A stretch of DNA of 64,000 bases from CAYQXJ01 sp964421565 (GCA_964421565.1 CAYQXJ010000001.1:62001-126000); one strand, 5' to 3'; counted from the stretch's first letter, positions 52,471 to 62,340 are shown. Program-made: numbers and translations. The notes: generated by a model from the sequence alone, not told the origin.

Positions 52471-55197
52471 ATGGCATTGACGACCCGCGAAACTAATGAG
52501 GTTGAGTGGCATGCCCTGGAAGCCGATGAAGTGCTGACGGAGCTCAGGAGCACGCCTGAGGGGCTGGACGGGCAAGAGGCCGAACGGCGCCACGAGGAGC
52601 ACGGTGCGAACGCCCTGACGGGCGAGGAAGGCGTGAGCCCAGTCCGCCTGCTGGTCCGACAGGTGAACAATCCGCTCATCTACCTGCTGTGCGGCGCAGC
52701 CATTGTCTCCGTGGTGGCGGGCCACATGGTGGATGCCGGGGTGATCGTGGGCGTCGTTGTGCTCAACACGGTTCTGGGCTTCTTTCAGGAGTGGCGGGCG
52801 GAGGGGGCTCTGGCGGCCTTACGGGATATGGCCGTGCCGCGGGCACGGCTGCTGCGCGGAGGACACCTGGAATCGGTCGATGCTCGCAAGGTCGTGCCTG
52901 GAGACGTATTGGTGTTGGAGACGGGCGACCGGGTGGCGGCAGATGCGCGCGTGCTGTCGGCAGAAGACCTGCATGTCGATGAGTCGGCGTTGACCGGTGA
53001 GTCGGAGCCGGTGGCCAAGGGGCCGCGGGCCGTTGAGGCGGACACCCCCGTTGCCGACCGTTGCGACATGGTCTGGATGTCCACCAACGTCACCGGCGGC
53101 AGGGGCCGCGCCATGGTGGTCGCCACCGGGATGGACACGCAAATGGGCCGGATCGCAGGGGAGGTGCAGGCAACGCGCCGCGAGAAGACCCCTCTGCAGA
53201 AGCGCATGCACAAGCTGAGCATTCTCCTGGGCATGGTCGGGATCGGGCTGGCGGGGCTCGTGTTTATGATGGGTCTGTTGGCGGGGCATGGCCTGGTCGA
53301 GATGCTGCTGTTCTCGGTGGCGACGGCGGTTTCCGCCATTCCTGAAGGACTGCCGGCTGTTATCAGCGTCACACTTGCACTCGGCGTTCGCCGCATGGCG
53401 GAGCGGAATGCCATAGTGCGCAGTCTACCGGCCGTGGAGACGCTCGGTTCGGTCACGGCCATCTGTTCGGACAAAACCGGCACTCTGACCCAAAACCAGA
53501 TGACGGTTCGCCATGTCTGGGCTGGTGATGTAACCTACGATGTGACCGGTGAGGGATACCGGCCGGAAGGCGTAGTGCTCAGTGACGACGGCGAGCCGCT
53601 GGGTGAACTGCCCGCTGGCCTCGCACGGTTGCTGCGCATTGGGGCGCTGGCCAATAACGCCCTGCTCAAAGAAGACGACGGAACCTGGAAGGCAGAGGGC
53701 AGCCCGAGTGAGGCCGCCCTGCTGGCGCTGGCGCGCAAAGCGGGGTTCGACATGGAAGAGCTGCAGCAAGAGGCCGAGAGAATCCACGAGATCCCATTCT
53801 CCAGCGCCCGGCAGTACATGGCGACTCTCCATCTGGAGCAGGAGCGGGAAAGGCGTCTGCTGATGGTGAAGGGCGCGCCCGACCGTATTCTCAACTACTG
53901 CTCGCACGTGCAGGTCGGCGAACGACGCCAGCAAATGGACGATCACTGGCGGAGCCGCATCGAGCAGGCCGCCGAACAGTTTGCCGACGAGGCCATGCGC
54001 GTTCTGGCCGGGGCCTGGCGTGAGATGGCGCAGGACCGGGATCGGGTGGAGCCGGAGGATGCCGAACAGGGACTTACTCTGGTCGGCCTGTGGGCAATGC
54101 TGGACCCGCCGAGGGACGAAAGCGCACAAGCCGTCGCGGAGGCCAGGAGGGCTGGCATCCGGCCGATCATGATTACGGGTGACCATGCGGCCACGGCCGT
54201 CGCCATCGCGCGGCAAGTGGGCATCGCCGAGCAGGCGAAGGCCCTTTCTGCCGCCGACGTGGACTCCATGGGCTCCGATGAGCTGGCTGAGGCCGCCCTG
54301 CGGCAGGGGGTTTTTGCACGGGTAGCGCCTGAGCAGAAGTTAAAGATCATGCAGGCGCTGAAAGACAACGGGCAAGTAGTGGCCATGACCGGCGACGGCG
54401 TGAATGACGCCCCCGCCCTGAAGGGGGCGGATATCGGCATAGCCATGGGGCAGACGGGCACCGAAGTCGCCAGAGAAGCAGCCGACATGGTATTGACCGA
54501 TGACAACTTCGCTACCATCGTGCACGCCATCGAGGAAGGGCGGGCCATCTTCAGCAATCTGCAGCGGGTGGTCTTCTTCCTGCTGTCAACAAACGTGGGG
54601 GAGGTGCTGGTCCTGCTGAGTGCCCTTGCCCTGGGCATGGACTTGCCGCTCAGCGCCGCCATGATCCTGTGGGTGAACCTTGTCACGGACGGGGCTTGCA
54701 CCGTGCCTCTCGGCATCGAGCCACAGCACGGTGACGTTTTGGAACGCCCGCCACGGAATCCCCATGCGCCGATTCTGGACCGTTTGCTCCTGCGCCGTAT
54801 AGCGATCCTTACCCTGGTGATGGCCGTCGGGACGCTGGGGCTGTTCTACTATCAGTGCGCCATCGGCGCCCTGGAGCACGCCCGCACGGTGGCCTTCACA
54901 ACCATGGCGGCGTTCCAGTGGTTCCAGGCGTTCAACGCCCGTTCCCGCTACCATTCGGTCTTCAAGATCGGGCTTGCGCGCAATCGGTGGGTGCTGGTCG
55001 GGCTGGGCACGGCTATCCTGCTGCAGGTCGCCGTGGTCCACACCGGCCTGGGTCAGATGCTCTTCGGCACAACAGCCCTGTCCCTGTTCGATTGGCTCCT
55101 GATCGCGCTGGTCTCGAGTTCCATATGGGTTGTGGATGAAGTGCTGAAAGCGTTCAATGTGCACGGCGGACCCGCCGGGGCTGCTGTGGCGACGTGA
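52471..55197 (+). CDS. P-type Ca2+-transporting ATPase (P2A type)
   Basis: 908 aa. Phosphorylation motif CSDKTGTLT, actuator TGES, and TGDGVNDAPALKGAD are complete. Ion-site residues of SERCA are kept: TM4 AIPEGLPA (Glu), TM5 STNVGEVLVLL (Asn, Glu) and TM6 NLVTDGA (Asn, Thr, Asp), so Ca2+ export is expected. Ten membrane helices fit. The ATG at 52471 lacks a good ribosome site; upstream in-frame starts at 52408 and 52441 would add up to 21 residues that do not resemble the family. Followed by a cobalamin gene after 77 nt. Confidence 0.87.
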   Translation: MALTTRETNEVEWHALEADEVLTELRSTPEGLDGQEAERRHEEHGANALTGEEGVSPVRLLVRQVNNPLIYLLCGAAIVSVVAGHMVDAGVIVGVVVLNTVLGFFQEWRAEGALAALRDMAVPRARLLRGGHLESVDARKVVPGDVLVLETGDRVAADARVLSAEDLHVDESALTGESEPVAKGPRAVEADTPVADRCDMVWMSTNVTGGRGRAMVVATGMDTQMGRIAGEVQATRREKTPLQKRMHKLSILLGMVGIGLAGLVFMMGLLAGHGLVEMLLFSVATAVSAIPEGLPAVISVTLALGVRRMAERNAIVRSLPAVETLGSVTAICSDKTGTLTQNQMTVRHVWAGDVTYDVTGEGYRPEGVVLSDDGEPLGELPAGLARLLRIGALANNALLKEDDGTWKAEGSPSEAALLALARKAGFDMEELQQEAERIHEIPFSSARQYMATLHLEQERERRLLMVKGAPDRILNYCSHVQVGERRQQMDDHWRSRIEQAAEQFADEAMRVLAGAWREMAQDRDRVEPEDAEQGLTLVGLWAMLDPPRDESAQAVAEARRAGIRPIMITGDHAATAVAIARQVGIAEQAKALSAADVDSMGSDELAEAALRQGVFARVAPEQKLKIMQALKDNGQVVAMTGDGVNDAPALKGADIGIAMGQTGTEVAREAADMVLTDDNFATIVHAIEEGRAIFSNLQRVVFFLLSTNVGEVLVLLSALALGMDLPLSAAMILWVNLVTDGACTVPLGIEPQHGDVLERPPRNPHAPILDRLLLRRIAILTLVMAVGTLGLFYYQCAIGALEHARTVAFTTMAAFQWFQAFNARSRYHSVFKIGLARNRWVLVGLGTAILLQVAVVHTGLGQMLFGTTALSLFDWLLIALVSSSIWVVDEVLKAFNVHGGPAGAAVAT

Positions 55198-55274
55198 AGG
55201 GGCACATGGCCTGGTCGCTTTGATCGGCCGACTACGTGCGCGCGATGCGAGTCAAGTGGAGGTCGGCGTAGAGA

Positions 55275-55772
55275 ATGGATAATGCCCGTGAAGAAGTGAC
55301 GGAACTGACCTTTGGTCGGAGTGCTTTGAAGACGGATGCGCGCGTGGAGGCCTGCGGCGTCGTGGACGAGCTGGGCGCCTTCCTCGGGCTCGCCAGGGCG
55401 GAGCTGGGCAGCGGCGACGCCGAGTTGTTACAGTCGGTCCAGCGGAACCTGGTCGTGATCGGCGCCGAACTGGCCACCGCCCCTTGCGACGCCCACCGCC
55501 TGCCAAAACGCCTCGGCGAAGATCACCTGGCCCGGCTGGACGACGAGATTGAGCGCCTCTCGGCAGAGCCGCCCACCGTGTCAGGAGGCTTCGCGCTGGC
55601 CGGTGGCACGCGCGAGTCCGCGCTGCTGGACGTCTGCCGCACCGTGGCCCGCCGGGCCGAACGCCGCGCATGGCGTGTGAAAGAAGCCGGCCTGCTCGCC
55701 AATGCGCTCGTTCCCACATACCTGAACCGCCTCTCCAATCTTCTCTGGCTGCTCGCGCGCCTGAGCGCTTAG
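55275..55772 (+). CDS. ATP:cob(I)alamin adenosyltransferase, PduO type
   Basis: 165 aa. Makes adenosylcobalamin. Family markers: ARVEACGVVDELGAFLGLAR (R/K...DELNA region), FALAGGTRESALLDVCRTVARRAER and LNRLSNLLWLLAR. The N-terminal phosphate loop (usually TGDKGxT) is replaced by ELTFGRSALKTD, so ATP binding there may be altered. It stands alone rather than in a cobalamin operon. Confidence 0.82.
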   Translation: MDNAREEVTELTFGRSALKTDARVEACGVVDELGAFLGLARAELGSGDAELLQSVQRNLVVIGAELATAPCDAHRLPKRLGEDHLARLDDEIERLSAEPPTVSGGFALAGGTRESALLDVCRTVARRAERRAWRVKEAGLLANALVPTYLNRLSNLLWLLARLSA

Positions 55773-55812
55773 GGCGAAAGCCCAACTTAGGGACAGCATT
55801 GTGGGGTCAGCT

Positions 55813-56760
55813 ATGGAGCGTCTGAACATCGCCGAAACGGATCTTGATGTCTCAACCATCTGCCTGGGCACGGCCGACTGGGGCACGGCGACCAGCGTTG
55901 AACAGGCGCACGCCCTGCTCCATGCCTTCCGCGACGCTGGCGGCAACTTCCTCGATACGGCTCACGTCTATGGCGCATGGGCCCTGACCGGCACCGCTGC
56001 CAGCGAACGTGTCATCGGCAACTACATCCAGAAGAACGGCATAAATGATCTCGTGGTGGCCACGAAGGGAGGGCATCCGAACATCGGCCATTACCGATCG
56101 ACCGATGCATGGCTCGCGCCATACCGCCTGCGCGCGGACATCGACGACAGCCTAGCCCGGCTCGGGTTGGAAACCATCGATCTCTACTACCTGCATCGCG
56201 ATGACCTTGCTATGGACGTCTCCGAGATCATCGGTTACCTGAACGAGGAGGTCGAACGCGGGCGCATCCGCTACCTTGGGTGCAGCAACTGGACGGTGGA
56301 GCGCATCCAGGCGGCCAACGAGTATGCCCGGGAGCAGCGCTTGCAGGGCTTTGTCATCAGCGAGATACAATGGAGTCTCGCGCACAAGGAACCACCCGAC
56401 CCGCGGCCGCGGGGCACTCAGACGGTCTACGCGCGGGAGTGCGAGGCGGCTTACCAGCGGCGCACGGGGATGGCCCTGGCCGCCTACACCGCAACCGCGC
56501 GGGGCTACTTCAGCCTGGCGGAGGGCGGCAGGGGCGGCTTTGACAATCCCACGAGCCGCCGGCGACGCGAACGAGCCCGTGAACTCGCAGAGAAGAAACA
56601 CGCCACACCGACCCAGATCGCCCTCGCCTGGCTGATGCACCAGGATTTCCCCTGCTTCCCCATCACGGGCACCACGAGCCTTGAGCATCTGCGGGAGAAC
56701 CTGCAGGCGGTCGAGATCGAGCTCCACGCCGACGAGCGGGACTGGCTGGCAAACGGCTGA
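55813..56760 (+). CDS. Aldo/keto reductase
   Basis: 315 aa. Motifs: ICLGTADWGTATS, NFLDTAHVYGAWAL (Asp, Tyr), LVVATKGGHPN (Lys), DLYYLHRDDL (His), and the cofactor segment FPITGTTSLEHLREN. A GTG 12 nt earlier (55801) with AGGGA at 7 nt is an alternative start. It converges on the GNAT gene. The earlier reductase at 27029 is only a distant relative. Confidence 0.86.
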   Translation: MERLNIAETDLDVSTICLGTADWGTATSVEQAHALLHAFRDAGGNFLDTAHVYGAWALTGTAASERVIGNYIQKNGINDLVVATKGGHPNIGHYRSTDAWLAPYRLRADIDDSLARLGLETIDLYYLHRDDLAMDVSEIIGYLNEEVERGRIRYLGCSNWTVERIQAANEYAREQRLQGFVISEIQWSLAHKEPPDPRPRGTQTVYARECEAAYQRRTGMALAAYTATARGYFSLAEGGRGGFDNPTSRRRRERARELAEKKHATPTQIALAWLMHQDFPCFPITGTTSLEHLRENLQAVEIELHADERDWLANG

Positions 56761-56770
56761 CTCGGCCGCC

Positions 56771-57292
56771 TTACCGCCTCGTCTCCGGCCGAAGCAGCTT
56801 CTCCAGGCAGCAGAACGCCATTTCGCGACCGGGGAAGTGGACTTCGCCCACGTGCCCGTATCCGAGCCGGTCGTAGAAGCGCAGCACGCGCTCGTGGCCG
56901 CTATAGGCGTCGAGGCGGACCGACAGCAGCCCCCTCCGTGCCGCCCAACTCTCGGCGAATGCCATCATTCGTCGGCCTACGCCCCGGCCCTGACGGTCGG
57001 GACTGACCGCGAGGCGGTGAACGCTCAGCGCGGGACTGCCGAAGGGGAGCGACCAGTCAAGTCCCTCCCAGTTCGGGTCCATCCGCTCTGAAAGCGTCAC
57101 GGCCGCAAGGATGCCTGGGTCGTCCGGAAGCACGTAGAGGCTGCCCTTGGCTGCATCGGTTTCGACTACCTCGAACGTTGGGTAGCGCTCGACCCATTGC
57201 AGAATGCCCGCAGCGAGGAGTCGATCCCGGCACTGCTCGATGATCCGCCAGACGCCGGGGAGGTCTGCGGACGTTGCCTGTCGGATGTGCAT
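56771..57292 (-). CDS. GNAT-family N-acetyltransferase (intact copy)
   Basis: 173 aa. N-terminus MHIRQATSADLPGVWRIIEQ; motif A SPDRQGRGVGRRMMAFAESW; RFYDRLGYGHVGEVHFPGRE near the C-terminus. Its first 25 codons and the following upstream 90 bp are duplicated at 62341-62506 (see repeat entries). Substrate unknown. Confidence 0.85.
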   Translation of the reverse strand: MHIRQATSADLPGVWRIIEQCRDRLLAAGILQWVERYPTFEVVETDAAKGSLYVLPDDPGILAAVTLSERMDPNWEGLDWSLPFGSPALSVHRLAVSPDRQGRGVGRRMMAFAESWAARRGLLSVRLDAYSGHERVLRFYDRLGYGHVGEVHFPGREMAFCCLEKLLRPETRR

Positions 57293-57382
57293 GCCTGTCT
57301 GCGCCCTCCGTCGTCGAAGTCCTGAGTGTAGATATCGGAACCTGGCCGGTCAAGGTGCCGGCCGCTCACGTCGCGGGGAATG
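57217..57382. repeat. 166-bp direct repeat, copy A
   Basis: Starts GGAGTCG and ends GCGGGGAATG. It covers the 5' end of the intact GNAT gene (57217-57292) and 90 bp upstream. By hand it matches copy B (62341-62506) with no indels and about 17 mismatches (near 90%). Same orientation. Confidence 0.85.
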
Positions 57383-57494
57383 ATACCTCCGAGACTCTCT
57401 CACAGCAGGTGGATCATATTTCGGGGAGCACATCAGATGGGTATGCGCAGCGGACGCTCGAAGCGGACGGCGGGCAGCACCTTCTGCCGCTCGT

Positions 57495-58691
57495 TCATCT
57501 CTGGGCCGCCTCGGTGAGTTCCAGCGCGGCGTCGATCCACGCCCTGTAGTTGTCGGCCAGCCGGGGCGAGACGGGGCTGATGGGTCCGGCGCTGGCGGCC
57601 AGGATGAGCCGGCGCCGGCCGTGGGAGAGGATGCCGGCCACACGCCGCCGGATTGCCTCCGGCTCGGCGTATTCCAGCTCGTCGAACTCCAGGTTGCCCA
57701 CCAGCGTCAGGTCGTCGCCGGCGACGGCGCGGGCCTCGGCGTAGGTGACGTCCCCCGCCGGGGGCGGCTCCACCGGGTCGGTCGCATCCACGCCCATCCG
57801 CACCATGCATTCCAGGGCGTGGCGCACCTTGCCATGGCAGTGCATGTTGACCGGCACGCCGCGCCGGTGCAGCCACGCGATGATCGGTCCGTCGTAGGGC
57901 ACGACGAACTCGTCGAAGGCCTCCGGACGCATCATCGGCGGGGTGCACTGCTCGGAGCCGCCCAGGTTGACGGTCGTGTCGAGGTCGCCCTCCGCCCACA
58001 GTGCCTCCAGCACGGCCAGCACCCGGGCGGTGATCTCCTCCAGCTGCTCGTGGAACAGCACCCCGTCGGTCACCGAGAAGGCCAGGAAGTCCTCCAGCGA
58101 CATAACGTGGCTGACGGCGATCATGGGGCTGGGCAGGTTCAGGCGCAGCACGCCGCGTTGGCCGGTGCGCCGGCGGGCCGCGCGGTAACTCTCCAGCCCG
58201 CGCTCGACATCCTCGGGGCGGACCTCGAAGGGCACCGAGGCCAGCTTCAGCAGGTCTTCCCGGCCCTCCACGGGCCTTTTCAGCTTCCAGCCGCCCAGGT
58301 TGGCCATGCCGCGGCGGTGTTCGCACAGCTCGGTCAGCTCCCCCCGCGGGGTGGCGATGGTCACCAGGCTGCGCCGCCGCTCGGGCGTCTGCTCCAGGGT
58401 CCGGCTGGCGAGCGCGTCGGGCGGCACCATCAGGTAGCGGTTCAGGGAGGGGCAGCCCCAGTTCTCGATGGCGGCGGCATGGGGGGCTACGTAATCGAAC
58501 AGCTCGCGGTAAACCGGGTCGGCCTGCCAGCCGCGATGGAAATCGCCGGCCTCCGCCGGCCCGGTGATGAGAGGGAAGCCTTCCCGCAGCCAGATGGGCG
58601 GTCGGTCCACCGTTTCGCCGCGCATGGCGGCCATCAGCCGGTGCCGGCCCGTCATGGCGGCCGGGGTGTCACGGTCTACGATCTCGCGCAC
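57495..58691 (-). CDS. UroD-family (uroporphyrinogen decarboxylase / MtaA-like) protein
   Basis: 398 aa. Family fold with DRPPIWLREGFPLITG near the start, VNMHCHGKVRHALECM and TLVGNLEFDELEYA (C-terminal barrel). Real HemE residues are not conserved, and cobalamin-dependent methyltransferase relatives (MtaA, CmuA) share this fold, so it is more likely a C1 methyltransferase than heme biosynthesis. GTG 58691 has AAGGAG about 10 nt upstream. First gene of the repeat-bracketed block. Confidence 0.72.
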   Translation of the reverse strand: MREIVDRDTPAAMTGRHRLMAAMRGETVDRPPIWLREGFPLITGPAEAGDFHRGWQADPVYRELFDYVAPHAAAIENWGCPSLNRYLMVPPDALASRTLEQTPERRRSLVTIATPRGELTELCEHRRGMANLGGWKLKRPVEGREDLLKLASVPFEVRPEDVERGLESYRAARRRTGQRGVLRLNLPSPMIAVSHVMSLEDFLAFSVTDGVLFHEQLEEITARVLAVLEALWAEGDLDTTVNLGGSEQCTPPMMRPEAFDEFVVPYDGPIIAWLHRRGVPVNMHCHGKVRHALECMVRMGVDATDPVEPPPAGDVTYAEARAVAGDDLTLVGNLEFDELEYAEPEAIRRRVAGILSHGRRRLILAASAGPISPVSPRLADNYRAWIDAALELTEAAQR

Positions 58692-58786
58692 GGGACAAGG
58701 TCTCCTTGAATGGTGCTCTTTCAATGCAATCCCCCGCCATTCTCGCTGCCACTACCACGTATGCCTTCTCTTTCCTTGTCTTTCAA

Positions 58787-59095
58787 TCAGTCAATTCTCT
58801 CCACTTTAAAGATAACCGGCCGACAGCCGTCTGAACAGCAGGTAATGCATACACCGGGCCTGGTGTCGGGCCAGTTGCCACCGCAGAGAATGGTCATTAC
58901 CTGGGTCCGGATATCTGCCCAGGCCCAGGTGCAGAATCCCGCTGGGGGTTGCAGAGACTCATCCTGTACGAACTCCTGCCCCTCCTTAAAGCAGGGACAG
59001 AGACCGATATTCTCAGCGGCCTCCTCGTCAAGGTATTCGTCAATGATGTCACGGTGAAACGTCCTCTTCAGCACAGTAATCTTGCACGTGGCCAT
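58787..59095 (-). CDS. TIGR04076-family Cys-rich small protein
   Basis: 102 aa. CKITVLKRTFHRDIIDEYL at the start and the two Cys-rich parts LCPCFKEGQEFV and CITCCSDGCRPVIFK match TIGR04076, a small family of unknown function often near cofactor or redox genes. Its DNA is visibly lower in GC than its neighbours, suggesting acquisition. RBS GCAGGC is moderate. Confidence 0.7.
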   Translation of the reverse strand: MATCKITVLKRTFHRDIIDEYLDEEAAENIGLCPCFKEGQEFVQDESLQPPAGFCTWAWADIRTQVMTILCGGNWPDTRPGVCITCCSDGCRPVIFKVERID

Positions 59096-59514
59096 CTTGC
59101 CTGCATTCCCTCTATTGGCGGATTGGTCCGAGACCAGACACTTACGGTAGCGAAGTTACACGTTCGCTTTCATCGTGATGAGCGTACCGCTCCCGCGTTT
59201 TTCGTCAAGGAAGAATCCGTGAAAGAAAGCTGCCGTACTGGTCTCTGGCCGCCGTTTGTCCGGGACATATGGCAGCCCGAAAGGTGTTTTTCGGCCATCG
59301 ATAGGCAGCTTGACTGTCGAGAAACCGCGAAGTCAGGCTTTTCTGCCAAACCCCGCACCACTCCTCATGTCGGCTCCGGGGATAGCGTTTGAATCCGATT
59401 CAATATCGCTACGAACAGTCCCTGCGGGACCGGGGTGCTCCGGCGCTTATCGCCATCACGGCCGCCACCTCGCGGTGAGCGGCCGGCGGCTATCCGGTGC
59501 GGGTGCCCTTCGCT
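59096..59514. other. Lower-GC intergenic region with a perfect palindrome
   Basis: 419 bp with no supported gene. It contains TTGAATC-C-GATTCAA (59389-59403), two perfect 7-bp arms around one base, a possible operator. TGGTC-CGA-GACCA lies near 59123. Base composition is lower in GC than the flanks. Confidence 0.45.
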
Positions 59515-60870
59515 TTACGCCTGGCGGATGGGCACCCGGCCCGTCTCGTCGCACTCGTACCCGAAGCGTTCCATATAGGCTTCCCCGGGCAGGAAGCGGT
59601 CACCGCGGGCCGCGATGTGCTGGCGCAGCAGGGCATCCAGGCGCCGTTGCGTGTCGGCGTGGCGGTCATCCGCGCACAGGTTGGTCATCTGGTAGGGGTC
59701 GTTGCTGTCGTCGTAGAGCAGCCATGGCCCCTGGCGGTCGCGCACGTAGGTATAGCGACGGGTACGCAAGCCCCGGAACTCCCTTCCGCCGTAGATCTTC
59801 CCCCAACTTCCGAAGGGCTGGATGCACTCGAACAGGACGCCTTCCGGGCACAGCGCGGGTTCCCCCCGGATCAGGGGGGCGTAGTTCACCCCCTCGGCGG
59901 TCATCGGCACCGTAACGCCGCATAGGCTCAGGACGGTGGGCATGACGTCGATGCTGCCGAGCGGCTGGTCGATGCACATCCCCGTTCGCGCCTGTGCGCC
60001 GGGCCACGATAGCACGAACGGGACCCGGACGGATTCATCCCACGGCTTCTCCTTGGTGTGGCGCCCCTGGGACCCCAGCATGTCGCCGTGGTCCGAGGTG
60101 TAGATCAGGACGGTGTTGTCGAACAGGCCGGCCCCGCGGAGTGCGGCCACCAGACGGCCGACCGCTTCGTCGATGGCGGTCACATGGGCGTAGTATCCGG
60201 CCAGCTTCTGGCGCACATCCTCGGCTTCGGATGCTGGCACGTTGGGTCGTAGCGTCAGGGCCGCAGGCTCGTAGCCCGCCCGGAATTCGGCGGGCGCCGT
60301 GTCGTAGGGGTCGTGCGGAGGCCCGTATGCCAGGAAGAGCGCGAAGGGGCGGGCGTCGCGGGCATGCGCTCGGATGTACTCGGCCGCGCAGTTGGTCTGC
60401 ACGAAGACGTCGTATCCGTCCCAGGAACGGTCGCCGGGCTCCTCGGCGTGGTAGTGCGAGTCGTTGTAGTCGTGCGTGCACTCGCACACGCGCCAGAAAT
60501 CGAAACCCTTACGCTGCTGCGGCGGTATAAAGGAGCGCCACGGTCCACCCGCGAGGTGCCACTTGCCGATGTAACCGGTGCGGTATCCCGCCGACCGGAG
60601 CGCCTCGGCGAAGTGCACCGCGTCGCTCTCCAGGGGCACGTCGTTGACGATGACCCGGTGGGCCAGGGCGTACTGGCCCGTCATCAGGCAGGCCCGCGCC
60701 GGTGAGCAGACCGGAACGTTGGAGATGGCGCGGCGGAAGACGACACCCTCGCGCGCCAGGGCGTCCAGGTTGGGCGTGCGGACGTCCGGGTTGCCGTCGA
60801 ATCCGGTGGCTGTCGCCCGGTGCTGGTCGCTGAGGATGAACAGGAGGTTTGGACGGTCCATGTGCGCCAT
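59515..60870 (-). CDS. Sulfatase (formylglycine type)
   Basis: 451 aa, no signal peptide. FGly motif C-S-P-A-R in VCSPARACLMTG, N-terminal metal site PNLLFILSDQHRA, and Asp-His metal ligands in YTSDHGDMLGSQG. It should remove sulfate esters from sulfated glycans or small molecules after activation by a formylglycine-generating enzyme not seen here. It follows the FAD gene by 45 nt on the same strand. Confidence 0.88.
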   Translation of the reverse strand: MAHMDRPNLLFILSDQHRATATGFDGNPDVRTPNLDALAREGVVFRRAISNVPVCSPARACLMTGQYALAHRVIVNDVPLESDAVHFAEALRSAGYRTGYIGKWHLAGGPWRSFIPPQQRKGFDFWRVCECTHDYNDSHYHAEEPGDRSWDGYDVFVQTNCAAEYIRAHARDARPFALFLAYGPPHDPYDTAPAEFRAGYEPAALTLRPNVPASEAEDVRQKLAGYYAHVTAIDEAVGRLVAALRGAGLFDNTVLIYTSDHGDMLGSQGRHTKEKPWDESVRVPFVLSWPGAQARTGMCIDQPLGSIDVMPTVLSLCGVTVPMTAEGVNYAPLIRGEPALCPEGVLFECIQPFGSWGKIYGGREFRGLRTRRYTYVRDRQGPWLLYDDSNDPYQMTNLCADDRHADTQRRLDALLRQHIAARGDRFLPGEAYMERFGYECDETGRVPIRQA

Positions 60871-60915
60871 TCTCGTTCGAACTCCGGTTGATGCGTCGAG
60901 GTCGCACTGCGTCCG

Positions 60916-62223
60916 TCACTGCGGGATGTGAGGTTGCACCTCTTCCCACGGCACTTCGTGGGGCAGGCGGTTGGTTGTCGCGCTGACGGCGGCCAGCGCA
61001 CCCGCGGCTTGGCCCATGCTCACGGCTTCCCCGGTGACGCGGTAGCCGGAGAACGCGACCCAGTCCCCGCTGATACACCGGCCGGCCATCAGCAGGCCGT
61101 CCACGTCCCGGGCGATCAAGGCGCGCACCGGGATATCGTAGGGCCTGGATCTAAGTCCCAGGTTGGTGTTGCCGCTACCTTTCTCCGGATCGGGCGAGTG
61201 GATGTCCACCCCGAAGCTCACGCGGGCCACCGTGTCGTCGAACCGTGCGCCTTCCAGCAGATCGTCTGCCATCACGCGGTAACGCCCGTGCAGCCGCCGA
61301 CCTTCACGAACGCCGATGTGCTCAGCGGAGGCCGCCAGCAGGCACCCCTCGAAGGGCCCGGGGTTAGCCGACAGGGCGTCCACGATCCGGTTCACCTCGG
61401 CACGGCCGCTGAAGGTGGCCGCCGTGACGTCGCGGGCGTCCGTGGCGTCCTTCCCGTATTCGTGGTTCACCATGATGGCCAGCAGGTTGTCGCGCACCTG
61501 GAAGAGCGTGGCCCCGCCATAGGACGGTTCGATGTCGAGGGCGTGGAGGTGTTTGAGGAAGTTGCGCAACCGGGGGCCGTGTTCATTGATGCCCCGCCAG
61601 AACGAGGTGCAGTCCGCCACCGCCTCTGCCGAACGCACGACCAGGAGCCCCATGAAGGTCATCGGCTGCAGGGCACCGTCCTCCTCCGAGCCCATGTCGA
61701 ACCCATTCCCGCATAGCGCCCCCAGGTCCCCGTCACCGGTGGCGTCCACGAAAGCACGGGCACGCCACGCCTGGCGTCCGGATTTGGACTCCGACAGGAC
61801 GGCGCGCAGTCGGCCGTCGTCATCCACGATCGCCGCGACGACACGAGTATGCAGCGACACGTCGAGGCCCGCCTCCTGGCACATCTGGTCCAAGATCAGC
61901 TTCATGGACTCGATGTCGTAGGTGAAGTTGAGCTTGCCTTCCTTGAGTTCCCCCTCCCGGGCCGTGCGCACACAGGCATCCCGCTCCTCCAAGCGGTCGA
62001 TGATCTCCAAACCTATGCCGGGCTGCATGTCGAATACATACGCCAGGATGCCGGCGGTCCAGACACCGCCCAGGCAGCCGTTGGCCTCGATCAGCAGCAC
62101 CTCTGCCCCCGCCCGCGCTGCGGCGACCGCCGCGGCGACTCCGCCGGGACCAGCCCCGGCCACGACCACGTCGTATTCGCTGGCCACAGGCGTCCGGAGG
62201 TGCTCCTGGATGAACTCTGCCAT
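60916..62223 (-). CDS. FAD-dependent oxidoreductase (FAD-binding, PF12831 type)
   Basis: 435 aa. Dinucleotide motif VVVAGAGPGGVAAAVAAARAG, second glycine motif FVDATGDGDLGALCG, and C-terminal AGRCISGDWVAFSGYRVTGEAVSMGQAAG, typical of the large family of unknown sugar or acid oxidoreductases. Adjacent to a sulfatase, so it may oxidise the desulfated sugar. ATG 62223 follows GGAGGAG with 6 nt. Sequence upstream of it in frame is the duplicated GNAT region (copy B), so longer starts are spurious. Confidence 0.84.
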   Translation of the reverse strand: MAEFIQEHLRTPVASEYDVVVAGAGPGGVAAAVAAARAGAEVLLIEANGCLGGVWTAGILAYVFDMQPGIGLEIIDRLEERDACVRTAREGELKEGKLNFTYDIESMKLILDQMCQEAGLDVSLHTRVVAAIVDDDGRLRAVLSESKSGRQAWRARAFVDATGDGDLGALCGNGFDMGSEEDGALQPMTFMGLLVVRSAEAVADCTSFWRGINEHGPRLRNFLKHLHALDIEPSYGGATLFQVRDNLLAIMVNHEYGKDATDARDVTAATFSGRAEVNRIVDALSANPGPFEGCLLAASAEHIGVREGRRLHGRYRVMADDLLEGARFDDTVARVSFGVDIHSPDPEKGSGNTNLGLRSRPYDIPVRALIARDVDGLLMAGRCISGDWVAFSGYRVTGEAVSMGQAAGALAAVSATTNRLPHEVPWEEVQPHIPQ

Positions 62224-62340
62224 GCCGTCTCCTCCCGTGTTCGGCTCGGATCTCCGCTGTGAAAGCATTGGAGATTCCCCAGTTACTGTAGAGAAATTGC
62301 AAACTGACTTCCAGTATGACAGGGCACCCCCCCCAAGCGG

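Noticed and set aside
57495..58691. Genuine uroporphyrinogen decarboxylase (hemE)
   Set aside because: Only the general fold matches; HemE active-site motifs are not seen and no heme genes adjoin.
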